The notes beneath the pieces were generated by a model, which saw only the letters and a program-made list of their open reading frames with translations, had not been told where the DNA came from and did no database searches. The position numbers were made by a program, and so were the translations under genes. From Stieleria magnilauensis (GTDB taxonomy: Bacteria; Planctomycetota; Planctomycetia; Pirellulales; Pirellulaceae), in contig CP036432.1 in assembly GCA_007753675.1 (NCBI GenBank), positions 1,276,394 through 1,340,393 of the forward strand: a stretch of DNA of 64,000 nt. The letters are read 5' to 3'. Numbering within the stretch: the first letter of the stretch is position 1; each line of letters begins with the position of its first letter. Of this stretch, positions 55,101 to 63,571 are shown piece by piece.

Positions 55101-56552
55101 ATGAAAATAAATCCATGGACAACGCCCCTGACCACCTTCATCGCGACGCTGCTGCTGACCGCAGGAGCGTCTGCTTGGGCGAAAGAACCCCTGACCGAGG
55201 GCGAGCAGGATCCGGTCATGTTGGATCTGGATCCCTACCTGATCGACGCCTTGTACGGCAGCGATCCGAAGGGACAAACCGGACGATTCGGCGCAGAAGG
55301 CGGGTTGGCGGATCTGTTGAGCGAACCCGAGTTCGTCAACTTGGTCGAAAAGCACGACCTGAAACTGTTCAACGGGCCCATGCTCGGCGACCTCAAGCCG
55401 ACGTCGGCGAAGTTCTGGGTTCGCACCGCGGGGCCGGCGCGGGTTCAAATCAGCGTCGGGGCGCAGTCGTCCGACACGGTTCAGACCGCCGCCGAAGATG
55501 ACTTCACGGCCGTCATGACGGTGACGGGATTGCAACCCTTCACCGACTACGCCTACACGGTCAACATCGATGGCCGCACGATCCAATCCCCGACGTTCAA
55601 ATTCCGGACGGCACCGGACAAGGGGCAAGACGTTGACTTCCACGTGACGTTCGGCTCGGGATCACGTTACGTCCCGCCGAATGAATTCGCCTGGCACAAC
55701 ATGGCCAAATCGAGACCCTTGGCCTACTTGGGTCTCGGTGACAACGTTTATATCGATGTCGTCAATCGCCGCGGAGCGCAACGGTTGTTCTATTACCGTC
55801 GATGCCTTAGCCCGGCCTACCGCGAACTGATCGCAGGCGTTGGCATGTACGCCGTTTGGGACGACCACGACATGGCGATGAATGATTCCTCCGGCGGGGC
55901 CGGTTTGGACGCGGCTTGGAAACGCCCCAATTGGAAGGTCTTTGCCCAGAACTGGAACAATCCACATTACGGCGGTGGTCGCGAAATGCCAGGCACGTGG
56001 CATTCATTCTCACTCGGAGACGTCGACTTTTTCATGACCGACGGACGTTTCTACCGCGACAAAGGGGACCGAACCATGTTGGGGCCGGACCAGAAACAAT
56101 GGCTGCTCGATGGATTGGCCAATGCGAAAGGCAAGTTCAAAGTCATCGCGTCGGGAACGATGTGGTCCGACGGTGCCGATAAAGACGGCAAGGATTCATG
56201 GGCCGGTACCTGGGCGCGGGCCGAACGCGACGAGATCTTTGACTTGATCAATGACCGCAAGATCGATGGCGTGATTCTGATTTCCGGAGACCGTCACCGT
56301 TCGGACATCTGGAAAATTGAACGTCCGCGAGGCTATCCGCTGTATGAGTTTGTGTCCGCAAAAGTGACGAATCAACACACACACCAAACCTTCCCCAACG
56401 CCGTCTGGTCTTACAATCAAGGCAACTTTTGGGGGCAACTTCACTTCGACCTGCGCCCGGATGATCCCGTGATGACGTTCAAATGCGTCGACAACAGTGG
56501 AAAAGCGGTCAAGGAATTCCCGCTGAAACTGAGTCAGCTGAGTCACGATTGA
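55101..56552 (+). CDS. Exported PhoD-like alkaline phosphatase/phosphodiesterase
   Basis: The start is ATG 55101 after AAGGAGA; the upstream GTG frame is longer but lacks a leader. The 483-aa protein has a signal peptide (TTFIATLLLTAGASAWAKEP), a PhoD N-terminal beta domain (GPMLGDLKPTSAKFWVRTAG, GLQPFTDYAYTVNIDG) and the metallophosphatase domain: GLGDNVYIDV, VWDDHDMAMND, LGPDQKQWLLDGLANAKGKF and SGDRHRSDIW. These contain the metal-binding Asp, Asn and His positions. Phosphate release from esters in the periplasm is the usual role. No Pho box was identified. Confidence 0.88.
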   Translation: MKINPWTTPLTTFIATLLLTAGASAWAKEPLTEGEQDPVMLDLDPYLIDALYGSDPKGQTGRFGAEGGLADLLSEPEFVNLVEKHDLKLFNGPMLGDLKPTSAKFWVRTAGPARVQISVGAQSSDTVQTAAEDDFTAVMTVTGLQPFTDYAYTVNIDGRTIQSPTFKFRTAPDKGQDVDFHVTFGSGSRYVPPNEFAWHNMAKSRPLAYLGLGDNVYIDVVNRRGAQRLFYYRRCLSPAYRELIAGVGMYAVWDDHDMAMNDSSGGAGLDAAWKRPNWKVFAQNWNNPHYGGGREMPGTWHSFSLGDVDFFMTDGRFYRDKGDRTMLGPDQKQWLLDGLANAKGKFKVIASGTMWSDGADKDGKDSWAGTWARAERDEIFDLINDRKIDGVILISGDRHRSDIWKIERPRGYPLYEFVSAKVTNQHTHQTFPNAVWSYNQGNFWGQLHFDLRPDDPVMTFKCVDNSGKAVKEFPLKLSQLSHD

Positions 56553-56710
56553 AACGCGACATCGCGTCAGATCATTCAGAGGTCGTCAAGCAAATGGCGC
56601 TGCGACACCAAGCCTGGGAACAGACCTTGGCGCCACTCGGCGAGATTCCCAAGGTGCGCGCCGATCGGCCGATCATCCCAACCGGTCACGGCTGGGCGAC
56701 GGCGGAGTGA
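56553..56710 (+). pseudogene. Probable remnant of a sulfatase C-terminus
   Basis: The frame directly after the PhoD stop reads LKRDIASDHSEVVKQMALRH, then QAWEQTLAPLGEIPKV and a short tail ending GHGWATAE, with a stop at 56710. The pattern D.A..HPE.V..M...+..WE is the typical end of bacterial sulfatases, but the catalytic domain with C/S-x-P-x-R is absent. An in-frame start exists only inside the PhoD gene (56483). I read it as debris of a deleted sulfatase gene; a real small protein is less likely. Confidence 0.4.
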
Positions 56711-56764
56711 TGCTGTTCGTCCCACGATGTGAACCAAGGGGATGGAACACGATCCATTGGTCCG

Positions 56765-58609
56765 TTATTCCGCAATCAGCGAAAGCAGCAATTGCGGATG
56801 GTCGGTGTAGATCCGTTCGACGCCGAGCTCGAGTAGGCGTTTCATCGTCTCCGGATCGTTAACGGTCCAGGCACCGACACTGATCCCGGCCGCCTTGATT
56901 TTTTGCACCTTCTCCGCCGTGACGCCTTCGTGATGGAGCACCAATGCTTCAAAGCCGTGTCGCTGTGCGATCGTAATGTCCTGGTCGATGTCCGTTTCCT
57001 TGCCGCGATCCCAGAACACGGGGATCGTCGGGTCAAGTTGTTTCACCTCGGTCATGTAATCGAGGTTTCCATCATTGAACCCGACCCATCGCTCGGCGTT
57101 CATCTCTTTGATCAACGCCACCGCGTCTGCGACACAATCCATCTTGGGCTGGATCGAAACCCGAGTCCGGTCCTGCGTCATGACCCGCTGCAACACCTCT
57201 TTCAACAACGGAATCCGCTCGACCGGGCATTCCTCGACACTCTTGCCGTTCCGCCGCCGAAAATCAGTGGCCACGTCAATTTTCGAAAGCTGCTGATAAG
57301 TGGATTCAGCGACGACGCGATCTTGGTCGCCGACACGTTTGGTGGTCGGGTCATGAATGACAACGAGCTGTCCGTCTCGGGTGCGTAGGATGTCCAACTC
57401 GATCCAGTCGGCGCCGACATCGATTCCGCTTTCCAATGCCGGCATCGTATTCTCAGGATAGCTTCCTGAATTGCCTCGATGAGCGGTAGCGCCGTTGCGG
57501 AGAAACGAGGCCGCCTGTCCAACGATCTCGTCGCGTTTCTTTTGAAACAGTTCCAGCCAACCCAACGTCAGTGCCTCGGGGATCGTCTTGGCCGGGCGAA
57601 TTTCATCCGGCGTCTTTCCCCAGTAGAATCCGATCCAGCCCGTCGCGTAGGGCCGAGATTGATCGATGAACTGTTCCAGTTCGTCGGCGCCACACTTCAA
57701 CGTGAAGGTCTCTTCGATGACGACGGGCTTACCGACCGCTGCAAATCCCTTGACCGTCTCGATCGCCTCGGCCAGCTTGCCGGATTCTGGGTAGATGTGC
57801 ATGGCGATGAAGTCCAGTTCGTCGGCGATCGCTTCGGGAACAAATCCCGAAGTCATCCCCGGGCGGTCCAGACTCCACGGCACCAGGCCGACGGTGACCA
57901 AGTGCTGTTTATCGTGCTTGCGGATCGCTGAGACTAATTTGCGGATCCAATCTCGTGCCACATCAGGACGATTTCGACTGTTTCGATCCAGAGTGATGAA
58001 CTGCACAAAGTGCTTGCCGCCGAAACCCGGTCCCAGCCAGTCGTCGCGTCGCTGGTCGCCTCCGGGCACGACCGGTTCGTTCATCAGGTCGTAGCAAAAG
58101 ATCGCGGGGCTTGTCGCACAGGTTTTGGCAACCGCTTCCCAGAACACCGCTTGCGCCGCCCAACGGTCCTCTTCGCTGAGCGTGTCATACCAGGCGGGCA
58201 CGTCCTGTTTGTGGTAGCAGCCCAGCCCGGTCAGATCGAGGTACAGTTCGGTTTGCTCGGCCAGTTGAACCAGACGGGCGAGTTGGTCGAGTGAATGTTG
58301 CCGCGGCTCGGTCGGGCTTTCCATGAACCGTCCGAACTGGAGATGGATGCGAACCACGTTCGCGCCCAGCGCTTTCATCTCACCAAATGCGGCTTCCACG
58401 GTGGGCCATTGGTCGTCCCAATAGTCTTCGAGCAGTTTGCCGTCGCCTTCGTGGTCGTAATTGAAGCCCCACGGTATAAACGGCGTCCCGGATTCCGCAC
58501 GGATAAACTTCTGCCCGTCGTCGCTGACCCGGATCCACTGGAGTTCAGCGGCAGCGAGTTGGCTCGTGAGAACAAGCAGTGGCAGTAGTGCTCGGTAAAT
58601 CATCTGCAT
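56765..58609 (-). CDS. Exported fusion of a GH5-like glycosidase and a glycerophosphodiester phosphodiesterase
   Basis: ATG 58609 shares one base with the stop of the VOC gene (TGATG); ATG 58603 is the alternative. The 614-aa protein has a signal peptide (IYRALLPLLVLTSQLAAAEL). Residues 22-365 form a cellulase/GH5-type barrel with LGANVVRIHLQFGRFME, CYDLMNEPVVPGG (acid/base Glu178) and KPVVIEETFTLKCG (nucleophile Glu299 or 300). Residues 375-612 form a GDPD barrel with AHRGNSGSYPENTMPALE (His377, Glu386), DWIELDILRTRDGQLVVIHD and GAWTVNDPETMKRLLELGVE. Both active sites look complete. Joint degradation of a glycan carrying glycerophosphate is an inference. Confidence 0.85.
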   Translation of the reverse strand: MQMIYRALLPLLVLTSQLAAAELQWIRVSDDGQKFIRAESGTPFIPWGFNYDHEGDGKLLEDYWDDQWPTVEAAFGEMKALGANVVRIHLQFGRFMESPTEPRQHSLDQLARLVQLAEQTELYLDLTGLGCYHKQDVPAWYDTLSEEDRWAAQAVFWEAVAKTCATSPAIFCYDLMNEPVVPGGDQRRDDWLGPGFGGKHFVQFITLDRNSRNRPDVARDWIRKLVSAIRKHDKQHLVTVGLVPWSLDRPGMTSGFVPEAIADELDFIAMHIYPESGKLAEAIETVKGFAAVGKPVVIEETFTLKCGADELEQFIDQSRPYATGWIGFYWGKTPDEIRPAKTIPEALTLGWLELFQKKRDEIVGQAASFLRNGATAHRGNSGSYPENTMPALESGIDVGADWIELDILRTRDGQLVVIHDPTTKRVGDQDRVVAESTYQQLSKIDVATDFRRRNGKSVEECPVERIPLLKEVLQRVMTQDRTRVSIQPKMDCVADAVALIKEMNAERWVGFNDGNLDYMTEVKQLDPTIPVFWDRGKETDIDQDITIAQRHGFEALVLHHEGVTAEKVQKIKAAGISVGAWTVNDPETMKRLLELGVERIYTDHPQLLLSLIAE

Positions 58610-59043
58610 CAGTCGGTGGCGAACAGTTGGGATTGGATGTCCGCGAACGCCTTGAATTCCAACGCGTTCCCACTGGGATCCTCGAAGAACATGGTGTGCT
58701 GTTCGCCCGGCTGACCCTTGAATCGGACGTGGGGCTCGATGATGAACTCGTCCACTAAGCTGGCGACACGCTCCGCGAATGGCTTCCACACGTCGACCTC
58801 CAGCACCACGCCGAAATGTGGCACCGGCACCGCATGGTCATCGACCGGGTTATGATGCTTGGCCACCCGACCATTTTGTCCCAAGGCAGGATTGAGATGC
58901 GTGACCAACTGATGGCCGAACAGATTGAAGTCGATCCATGCCGAGTCGCTTCGCCCCTCGGCCAGTCCCATCTTGACCCCATAAAAGTCACGCGCTTCGT
59001 CGACGTCGCGGACTTGGATGGCCAGATGAAAAGGTGTCAGCAT
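58609..59043 (-). CDS. VOC (glyoxalase/dioxygenase fold) family protein
   Basis: A 144-aa protein made of one VOC unit pair: MLTPFHLAIQVRDVDEARDF with a metal-ligand His, FNLFGHQLVTHLNP, VPHFGVVLEVDVWKPFAERV and TMFFEDPSGNALEFKAFAD with a ligand Glu. Proteins of this form include glyoxalase-like and extradiol dioxygenase-like enzymes; the substrate cannot be told. The coding end overlaps the glycosidase-GDPD fusion start, so the two are translationally coupled. Confidence 0.87.
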   Translation of the reverse strand: MLTPFHLAIQVRDVDEARDFYGVKMGLAEGRSDSAWIDFNLFGHQLVTHLNPALGQNGRVAKHHNPVDDHAVPVPHFGVVLEVDVWKPFAERVASLVDEFIIEPHVRFKGQPGEQHTMFFEDPSGNALEFKAFADIQSQLFATD

Positions 59044-59144
59044 CGGAGTGCTCCATCGTCGGGTTTGGTGCTTCTCAAGCCATGATAGCGAGTCTATCGG
59101 TCGTATTGGGCGATGGAAGTAAATTGAAGTGAAGATGCACCGCG

Positions 59145-59706
59145 CGCTGGTGTCCAGGCTTCAGCCGCCCGTCTTGCTGCTTCGCAGCGCGTGGGGATGC
59201 GCCTGAAGGCTGGACACCAACGAGTGCTGGTGTCCAGGCTTCATCCGCCCCGTCTTGCTGCTTCGCAGCGTGTGGGGATGCGCCTGAAGGCTGGACACCA
59301 ACGAGTGCTGGTGTGCAGGCTTCAGCCGCCCGTCTTGCTGCTTCGCAGCGCGTGGGGATGCGCCTGAAGGCTGGACACCAACGAGTGCTGGTGTGCAGGC
59401 TTCAGCCGCCCCGTCTTGCTGCTTCGCAGCGCGTGGGGATGCGCCTGAAGGCTGGACACCAACGAGTGCTGGTGTGCAGGCTTCAGCCGCCCCGTCTTGC
59501 TACTTCGCAGCGCGTGGGGATGCGCCTGAAGGCTGGACACCAACGAGTGCTGGTGTGCAGGCTTCAGCCGCCCGTCTTGCTGCTTCGCAGCGCGTGGGGA
59601 TGCGCCTGAAGCCTGGACACCAACGAGTGCTGGTGTGCAAGGCTTCATCCGCCCCGTCTTGCTGCTTCGCAGCGCGTGGGGATGCGCCTGAAGCCTGGAC
59701 ACCAAC
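59145..59706. repeat. Tandem array of 80/81-bp palindromic repeats, seven copies
   Basis: Units start (GCTGGTGT) at 59145, 59226, 59307, 59387, 59468, 59549 and 59629. Each has the head GTCCAGGCTTCAGCCGCC or GTGCAGGCTTCAGCCGCC and the inverse CTGAAGGCTGGACACCAACG at its end, so every unit can fold on itself. The centre carries GCTGCTTCGCAGCGCGTGGG. A lone relative occurs near 15690-15714 and shares the ACCAACGGTTG junction. The array ends eight bases before the stop codon of the TonB receptor gene. Copies differ by a few point changes. Confidence 0.92.
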
Positions 59707-59714
59707 GGTTGCGG

Positions 59715-62045
59715 TTACAACGTGTATTGATAACCGAACACGGCGTTGAATCCCGCACCGTCCACTCCGCTGCCGAGCACGCGATAGTACTTGTCGGTGA
59801 GATTCTCCAGCGACAACGAGACTTGGTGCTGATTGGCCGTTCCGAAGGAGCGCCCCATGCGGACATTCAACGTCGCGTATCCGGGGGTGCCGCCGGCGAT
59901 GAACCGAACATCGCTCAAGTTTGATTCGCTGTAGCGATCGGCGCGATCGACCATCCAGGTATAGACATCGACGTAGGATCGGCGACACGGTTCGGTCAGT
60001 CGCACTCCCAAGGTTCCTTGCATCGGCGGGATCCGCGAAATCGGATCATCGTTGCTCGTGATCGTGCCGTAGGTGTAGTAGAAGTTTCCATACAGGGCCA
60101 GGTTGCGGGTGAGCAGGTATTCGCTGGCCAATTCGGTTCCATGGATGTATGCTTCTTGATTGGTCAGGAAACGTGAGCCGCCGATCGTTTCGCGGTTGAT
60201 GAAACTGTCGAAATCCGTCCAAAACTCGGTCAGTTGGAGTCGTAATCGGTCGTCATTGAACTTCAACCCGACCTCATACGTCTTGCTGTGTTCGGGTTCG
60301 ACGTCCAGATTGCCGACCAGCGGCGTCGATTGGTTATTTTGCAGGAACGTTTTGTTGGCCGTCAGATCGTCGATCGTCGGCGCCCGAAAACCTTCGTAGT
60401 AGCCGCCGACCAGACGCACTTCATCGGTCAACTTGTACCCCAATCCGACGCTCGCGATCCAGTCTTGATAAGACCGTTCAAAGTAGGTCGGGCCGATTGT
60501 GTCAAAGTTCGGCGTGGCCGACACGTTGATGTTCTCATACCGCAGCGACGTCGTGGCATCGAGCCGATCGGTCAACGCCACGTGCCACGATGCGTAGACG
60601 CCAACCCGATCGGCTTCGGAGTCATTGGGATATTGCGGATCGGTGACAGACGGCGTCGCACCGGGCGAGTTCGGGTTGTTGATTTCTACGCGTTCGGCAT
60701 CAATCGACTCGCTGTAGTAATCGGTTCCGTATGTCAGCTTGCCGTAGTCGTGCATGTCTTTGACGAACGAAAGCGTCGTCCCCCATCCCCAATCATCGAA
60801 CTCGCCGATTTCACGACGCGTTACGACGGCGGCCGGGTCGTTGCCGGAATAGCGATCGACGACGGACGCTTCTTTGGTTCGCATTCCCGAGAGCGTGACG
60901 GAATACAGGTCCGCGAGAACGGCATCCTCTGGCAGCAAGCCTTCCAAACGCCCGTACAACAAGTCGCGTTGCTGCGGATCGAAGACGGTCGGTCGCTGCG
61001 TCGGCACGCTTCCGTCGCTGGCCGGGCCGAGTACAAACGGCAAGTAGCGATCGCTGCGTTTCAAGTCCTCTTGTTCGAAGTGCTGCATTGCGACGGTCAA
61101 CAGGTGATTCTCCGTCAGCATGCGTTGCAGTTTCAAGTCTCCGGCGTACTGTTGGTAGTCGGTGCCAGGTTGTCGCCCCAGGTCGCCACCGCGATCGAGC
61201 CGACCGACGTCCAAGTACGATACGCCTCCGGTGAATCCCGTCGCCCCATACCAGCCGCTGAATCCGGTTCGCGTGTACGATGAGGCTTCGGCGGTGCTGT
61301 AGAATTGGCTGAAGTGGGGACTCGCATAGTCGCCGCGCAACGGATCGGCGCTGCGTGTGACGACATTGATCACGCCGCCGATGGCATCGCTGCCCCAGAG
61401 TGCTGATTCGGCGCCCCGGATGACTTCAATGCGATCGATCGAACCGGGGTCGATCGTTGCCGCGTACTGGTTCGGTCCCGGACGCAAAATGCTGGTGTTC
61501 ATCCGGATGCCGTCGACCAAAATCAGAATCTGTTGCCCGGTCAGGCCACGGATGAACGGCGACAGTTGCCCGTTGCCGGTTTGTTGCAACATCACGCCGA
61601 CCTCGTTCTGCAACGCTCGATAGACCGTCGATGCTTGTCGACGGTCGAGTTCGTCGCGGTCGACGATGGTTCCCAGACGAGGCGTTTCGAACAGATCACT
61701 CTCGCTGCGGAAGACGCTATTGAGTCCGGTCGGGTTGCTCATCGTGCCGCCGAACAGCTGCTCGCTGAGCGAAGGGAACGAAGCATTCTGAGACGCAGCG
61801 CTCGGTTGCGGCGTCGGATCGATCGCGCCAGTTGTCGAATCCTGCCCGGTAAATGGCGTTTCGATGCCAGAGGTTTCGATGTCAGATTGCCCAACCGGCG
61901 GGGCCTGATCGGTCGCCGGTGGCCGCACCTCGATTTCTGGCAGCGTGGGTTCTTGGCCCGACAAACGCGTCTGCCACAGGCCGATCCCGAGAGCGGGAAC
62001 GAGCGCCAATGCAATAATGGTTTGGTGTTTCACGATGTAGTACAT
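59715..62045 (-). CDS. TonB-dependent outer membrane receptor, probably for heme
   Basis: A 776-aa receptor with an uncleaved-looking or signal N-terminus (IIALALVPALGIGLWQTRLS) and a low-complexity extension to about residue 115. The plug domain follows (TVYRALQNEVGVMLQQTGNG, IRGLTGQQILILVDGIRMNT, RIEVIRGAESALWGSDAIGG). The barrel has YEGFRAPTIDDLTAN, which contains the FRAP box of bacterial heme receptors, and ends in GFNAVFGYQYTL with a C-terminal Leu. Heme as ligand is inferred from the FRAP box and from the divergent hemP-tonB pair. No heme ABC importer or ExbBD is seen in the window. Confidence 0.9.
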   Translation of the reverse strand: MYYIVKHQTIIALALVPALGIGLWQTRLSGQEPTLPEIEVRPPATDQAPPVGQSDIETSGIETPFTGQDSTTGAIDPTPQPSAASQNASFPSLSEQLFGGTMSNPTGLNSVFRSESDLFETPRLGTIVDRDELDRRQASTVYRALQNEVGVMLQQTGNGQLSPFIRGLTGQQILILVDGIRMNTSILRPGPNQYAATIDPGSIDRIEVIRGAESALWGSDAIGGVINVVTRSADPLRGDYASPHFSQFYSTAEASSYTRTGFSGWYGATGFTGGVSYLDVGRLDRGGDLGRQPGTDYQQYAGDLKLQRMLTENHLLTVAMQHFEQEDLKRSDRYLPFVLGPASDGSVPTQRPTVFDPQQRDLLYGRLEGLLPEDAVLADLYSVTLSGMRTKEASVVDRYSGNDPAAVVTRREIGEFDDWGWGTTLSFVKDMHDYGKLTYGTDYYSESIDAERVEINNPNSPGATPSVTDPQYPNDSEADRVGVYASWHVALTDRLDATTSLRYENINVSATPNFDTIGPTYFERSYQDWIASVGLGYKLTDEVRLVGGYYEGFRAPTIDDLTANKTFLQNNQSTPLVGNLDVEPEHSKTYEVGLKFNDDRLRLQLTEFWTDFDSFINRETIGGSRFLTNQEAYIHGTELASEYLLTRNLALYGNFYYTYGTITSNDDPISRIPPMQGTLGVRLTEPCRRSYVDVYTWMVDRADRYSESNLSDVRFIAGGTPGYATLNVRMGRSFGTANQHQVSLSLENLTDKYYRVLGSGVDGAGFNAVFGYQYTL

Positions 62046-62391
62046 CCATCTCAGAACGAAAATGCTCCCGTGGCGACAATGCTAGGTCGGCATTTCCGTT
62101 CAAACTGATCCATAGGTTGTCATCGGCGTATTCGATTCAATCGCTTTCGGGGTGGCCGAGGGTGCCGTCAAAGTCAACGCGACGCGAACGATGCGGACCG
62201 GTTAGGCAGAACATGACGATGGAAAGTCCGCCGGCGCCGGTGGGAAATCCGCCAGCGGTGCCCGCGTCTGCGGTCAAACCGACACGCGCCGAGCCACGAA
62301 AACCGGCCGTTTCCGACCGGATTTGGCATCAAGACGCTCAGAAACACGCGCCGGATCCGGATTGGCATGTGATCTGCAAAAGGAAATTGGG
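62046..62391. other. Divergent promoter region between the TonB receptor and the second hemP
   Basis: No gene is recognised in these 346 bases. An upstream TTG-initiated extension of hemP starts at 62323 but has no ribosome-binding site. I looked for the TTGAGA-N5-TCTCAA box seen near the first hemP and did not find a good match. Promoters were not resolved. Confidence 0.4.
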
Positions 62392-62595
62392 ATGCAGCAA
62401 TCCCATGACGAACCCGACGACCGTATGGCCGACCCGCCGGCAGAGCACGGTCCCACCCCATCACCGAACGCGTCTCCGTTGATCATCGCCTCCCAAGATC
62501 TGTTTCGTGGCCGCGCCGAGATCTGGATCGAGCATGGCGAGTTGATGTACCGCCTTCGACGAACTTCGGCGGGAAAGTTATACTTGTGCAAATGA
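62392..62595 (+). CDS. hemP: Hemin uptake protein HemP family, second copy
   Basis: The start is ATG 62392, eight bases after AGGA. The 67-aa protein ends with LIIASQDLFRGRAEIWIEHG and ELMYRLRRTSAGKLYLCK, the full HemP signature (S..LF.G...I.H.G..Y.LR.T..GKL.L.K). The first 30 residues are acidic and Pro-rich. Its stop overlaps the tonB ATG (ATGA), and the heme-type receptor is divergent from it, so this is the copy embedded in a complete-looking uptake locus. Confidence 0.9.
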   Translation: MQQSHDEPDDRMADPPAEHGPTPSPNASPLIIASQDLFRGRAEIWIEHGELMYRLRRTSAGKLYLCK

Positions 62596-63341
62596 GTTTT
62601 CCCGTTCGCTCCACACTGATCTCCCTGTTCCTTCATGCGATCGGTGCTGCAGTGTTGTGCGTGGTTCCGATGGCGGCAACCGAGCGATTCAGGTCTGCGG
62701 GACAACAACAGGTCGTCGCGATCGAATTGAGCGTTGCCAGCCCGACTGCCCTCGATTTTCCTGCACAGATTCTTCCACTGCCGACGATCCAACCGCTCGC
62801 GGCCTGGGAACAGTCGCCTCCGGATCGATCAGAAGACACGGCGAAAGCTTCGCCAATTGTAACCAGCAGGACCAGTCGGCTTCCCCCTCCCCCGGACTTC
62901 CCCGAGTTTCGTTCGCAAGCCGACGCGGCGTTTGAGCGTCAAGCCATCGAAGCGGCGACGTTGCCCACGATTGAAACGGTGGTACCGGCACGTCCGCCCC
63001 GCCGATTGGTTCGAGACGTCACGCCGCCGGCGATCGATGCGATTCCGATTCCCCAACCGGTCGGATTGTCACCCGAGACACCCGTCGATTTCTCGTCCAA
63101 TCCGCCGCCGCAGTACCCACTCGATGCGGCCCGCAACCGACTCGAAGGCACGGTGTTGTTGCGGTTGCAAGTGGACACCGATGGCAAAGTCACCGAAGTC
63201 GAGATCATCGAATCAAGCGGCCATGGTTCGCTCGATCAAGCGGCCGTCGAGGCGGTGAGACGATGGAAAGGCCAACCGGCCCGACGCTTCGGCCGCGCGA
63301 TCGCTTCGGAAGAGGTCTTGCCGGTGCGGTTCCGGTTGTGA
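62592..63341 (+). CDS. tonB: TonB family energy transducer
   Basis: ATG 62592 overlaps the hemP stop; a GTG two codons earlier is the alternative. The 249-aa protein has an N-terminal membrane anchor (STLISLFLHAIGAAVLCVVP), a Pro-rich periplasmic spacer (PPPPDFPEF, PARPPRRLV, PIPQPVG) and the TonB C-terminal domain: NPPPQYPLDAARNRLEGTVL, RLQVDTDGKVTEVEIIESSG, DQAAVEAVRRWKGQPA. It transmits proton-motive force to TonB-dependent receptors, here presumably the divergent heme receptor. ExbB and ExbD are not encoded nearby. Confidence 0.92.
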   Translation: MSFPVRSTLISLFLHAIGAAVLCVVPMAATERFRSAGQQQVVAIELSVASPTALDFPAQILPLPTIQPLAAWEQSPPDRSEDTAKASPIVTSRTSRLPPPPDFPEFRSQADAAFERQAIEAATLPTIETVVPARPPRRLVRDVTPPAIDAIPIPQPVGLSPETPVDFSSNPPPQYPLDAARNRLEGTVLLRLQVDTDGKVTEVEIIESSGHGSLDQAAVEAVRRWKGQPARRFGRAIASEEVLPVRFRL

Positions 63342-63571
63342 GCATCCGGCATCGGTATCGACGTCACGCGATGTCGTCGGTTTTATGCTGCCCGTGCTTT
63401 GGCTCAAATCAATGTTTGTGAGTTCTGCTAGCCCTTGAACTAGCTGTGACAAAGTACTAGGGACCGAGTCACGGACCGGGTGGCCGAACTTCGAGACCTG
63501 CGTAAATGGGGGCTTGAAAACCGAGTTGGTTTTGCTGTGCGGCGGCTGCCGAAACTTCACTTGCGTCGAGA

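Noticed and set aside
59145..59706. CRISPR array or coding repeat
   Set aside because: Units are fully repeated palindromes without spacers; frames across them have no leader or domain.
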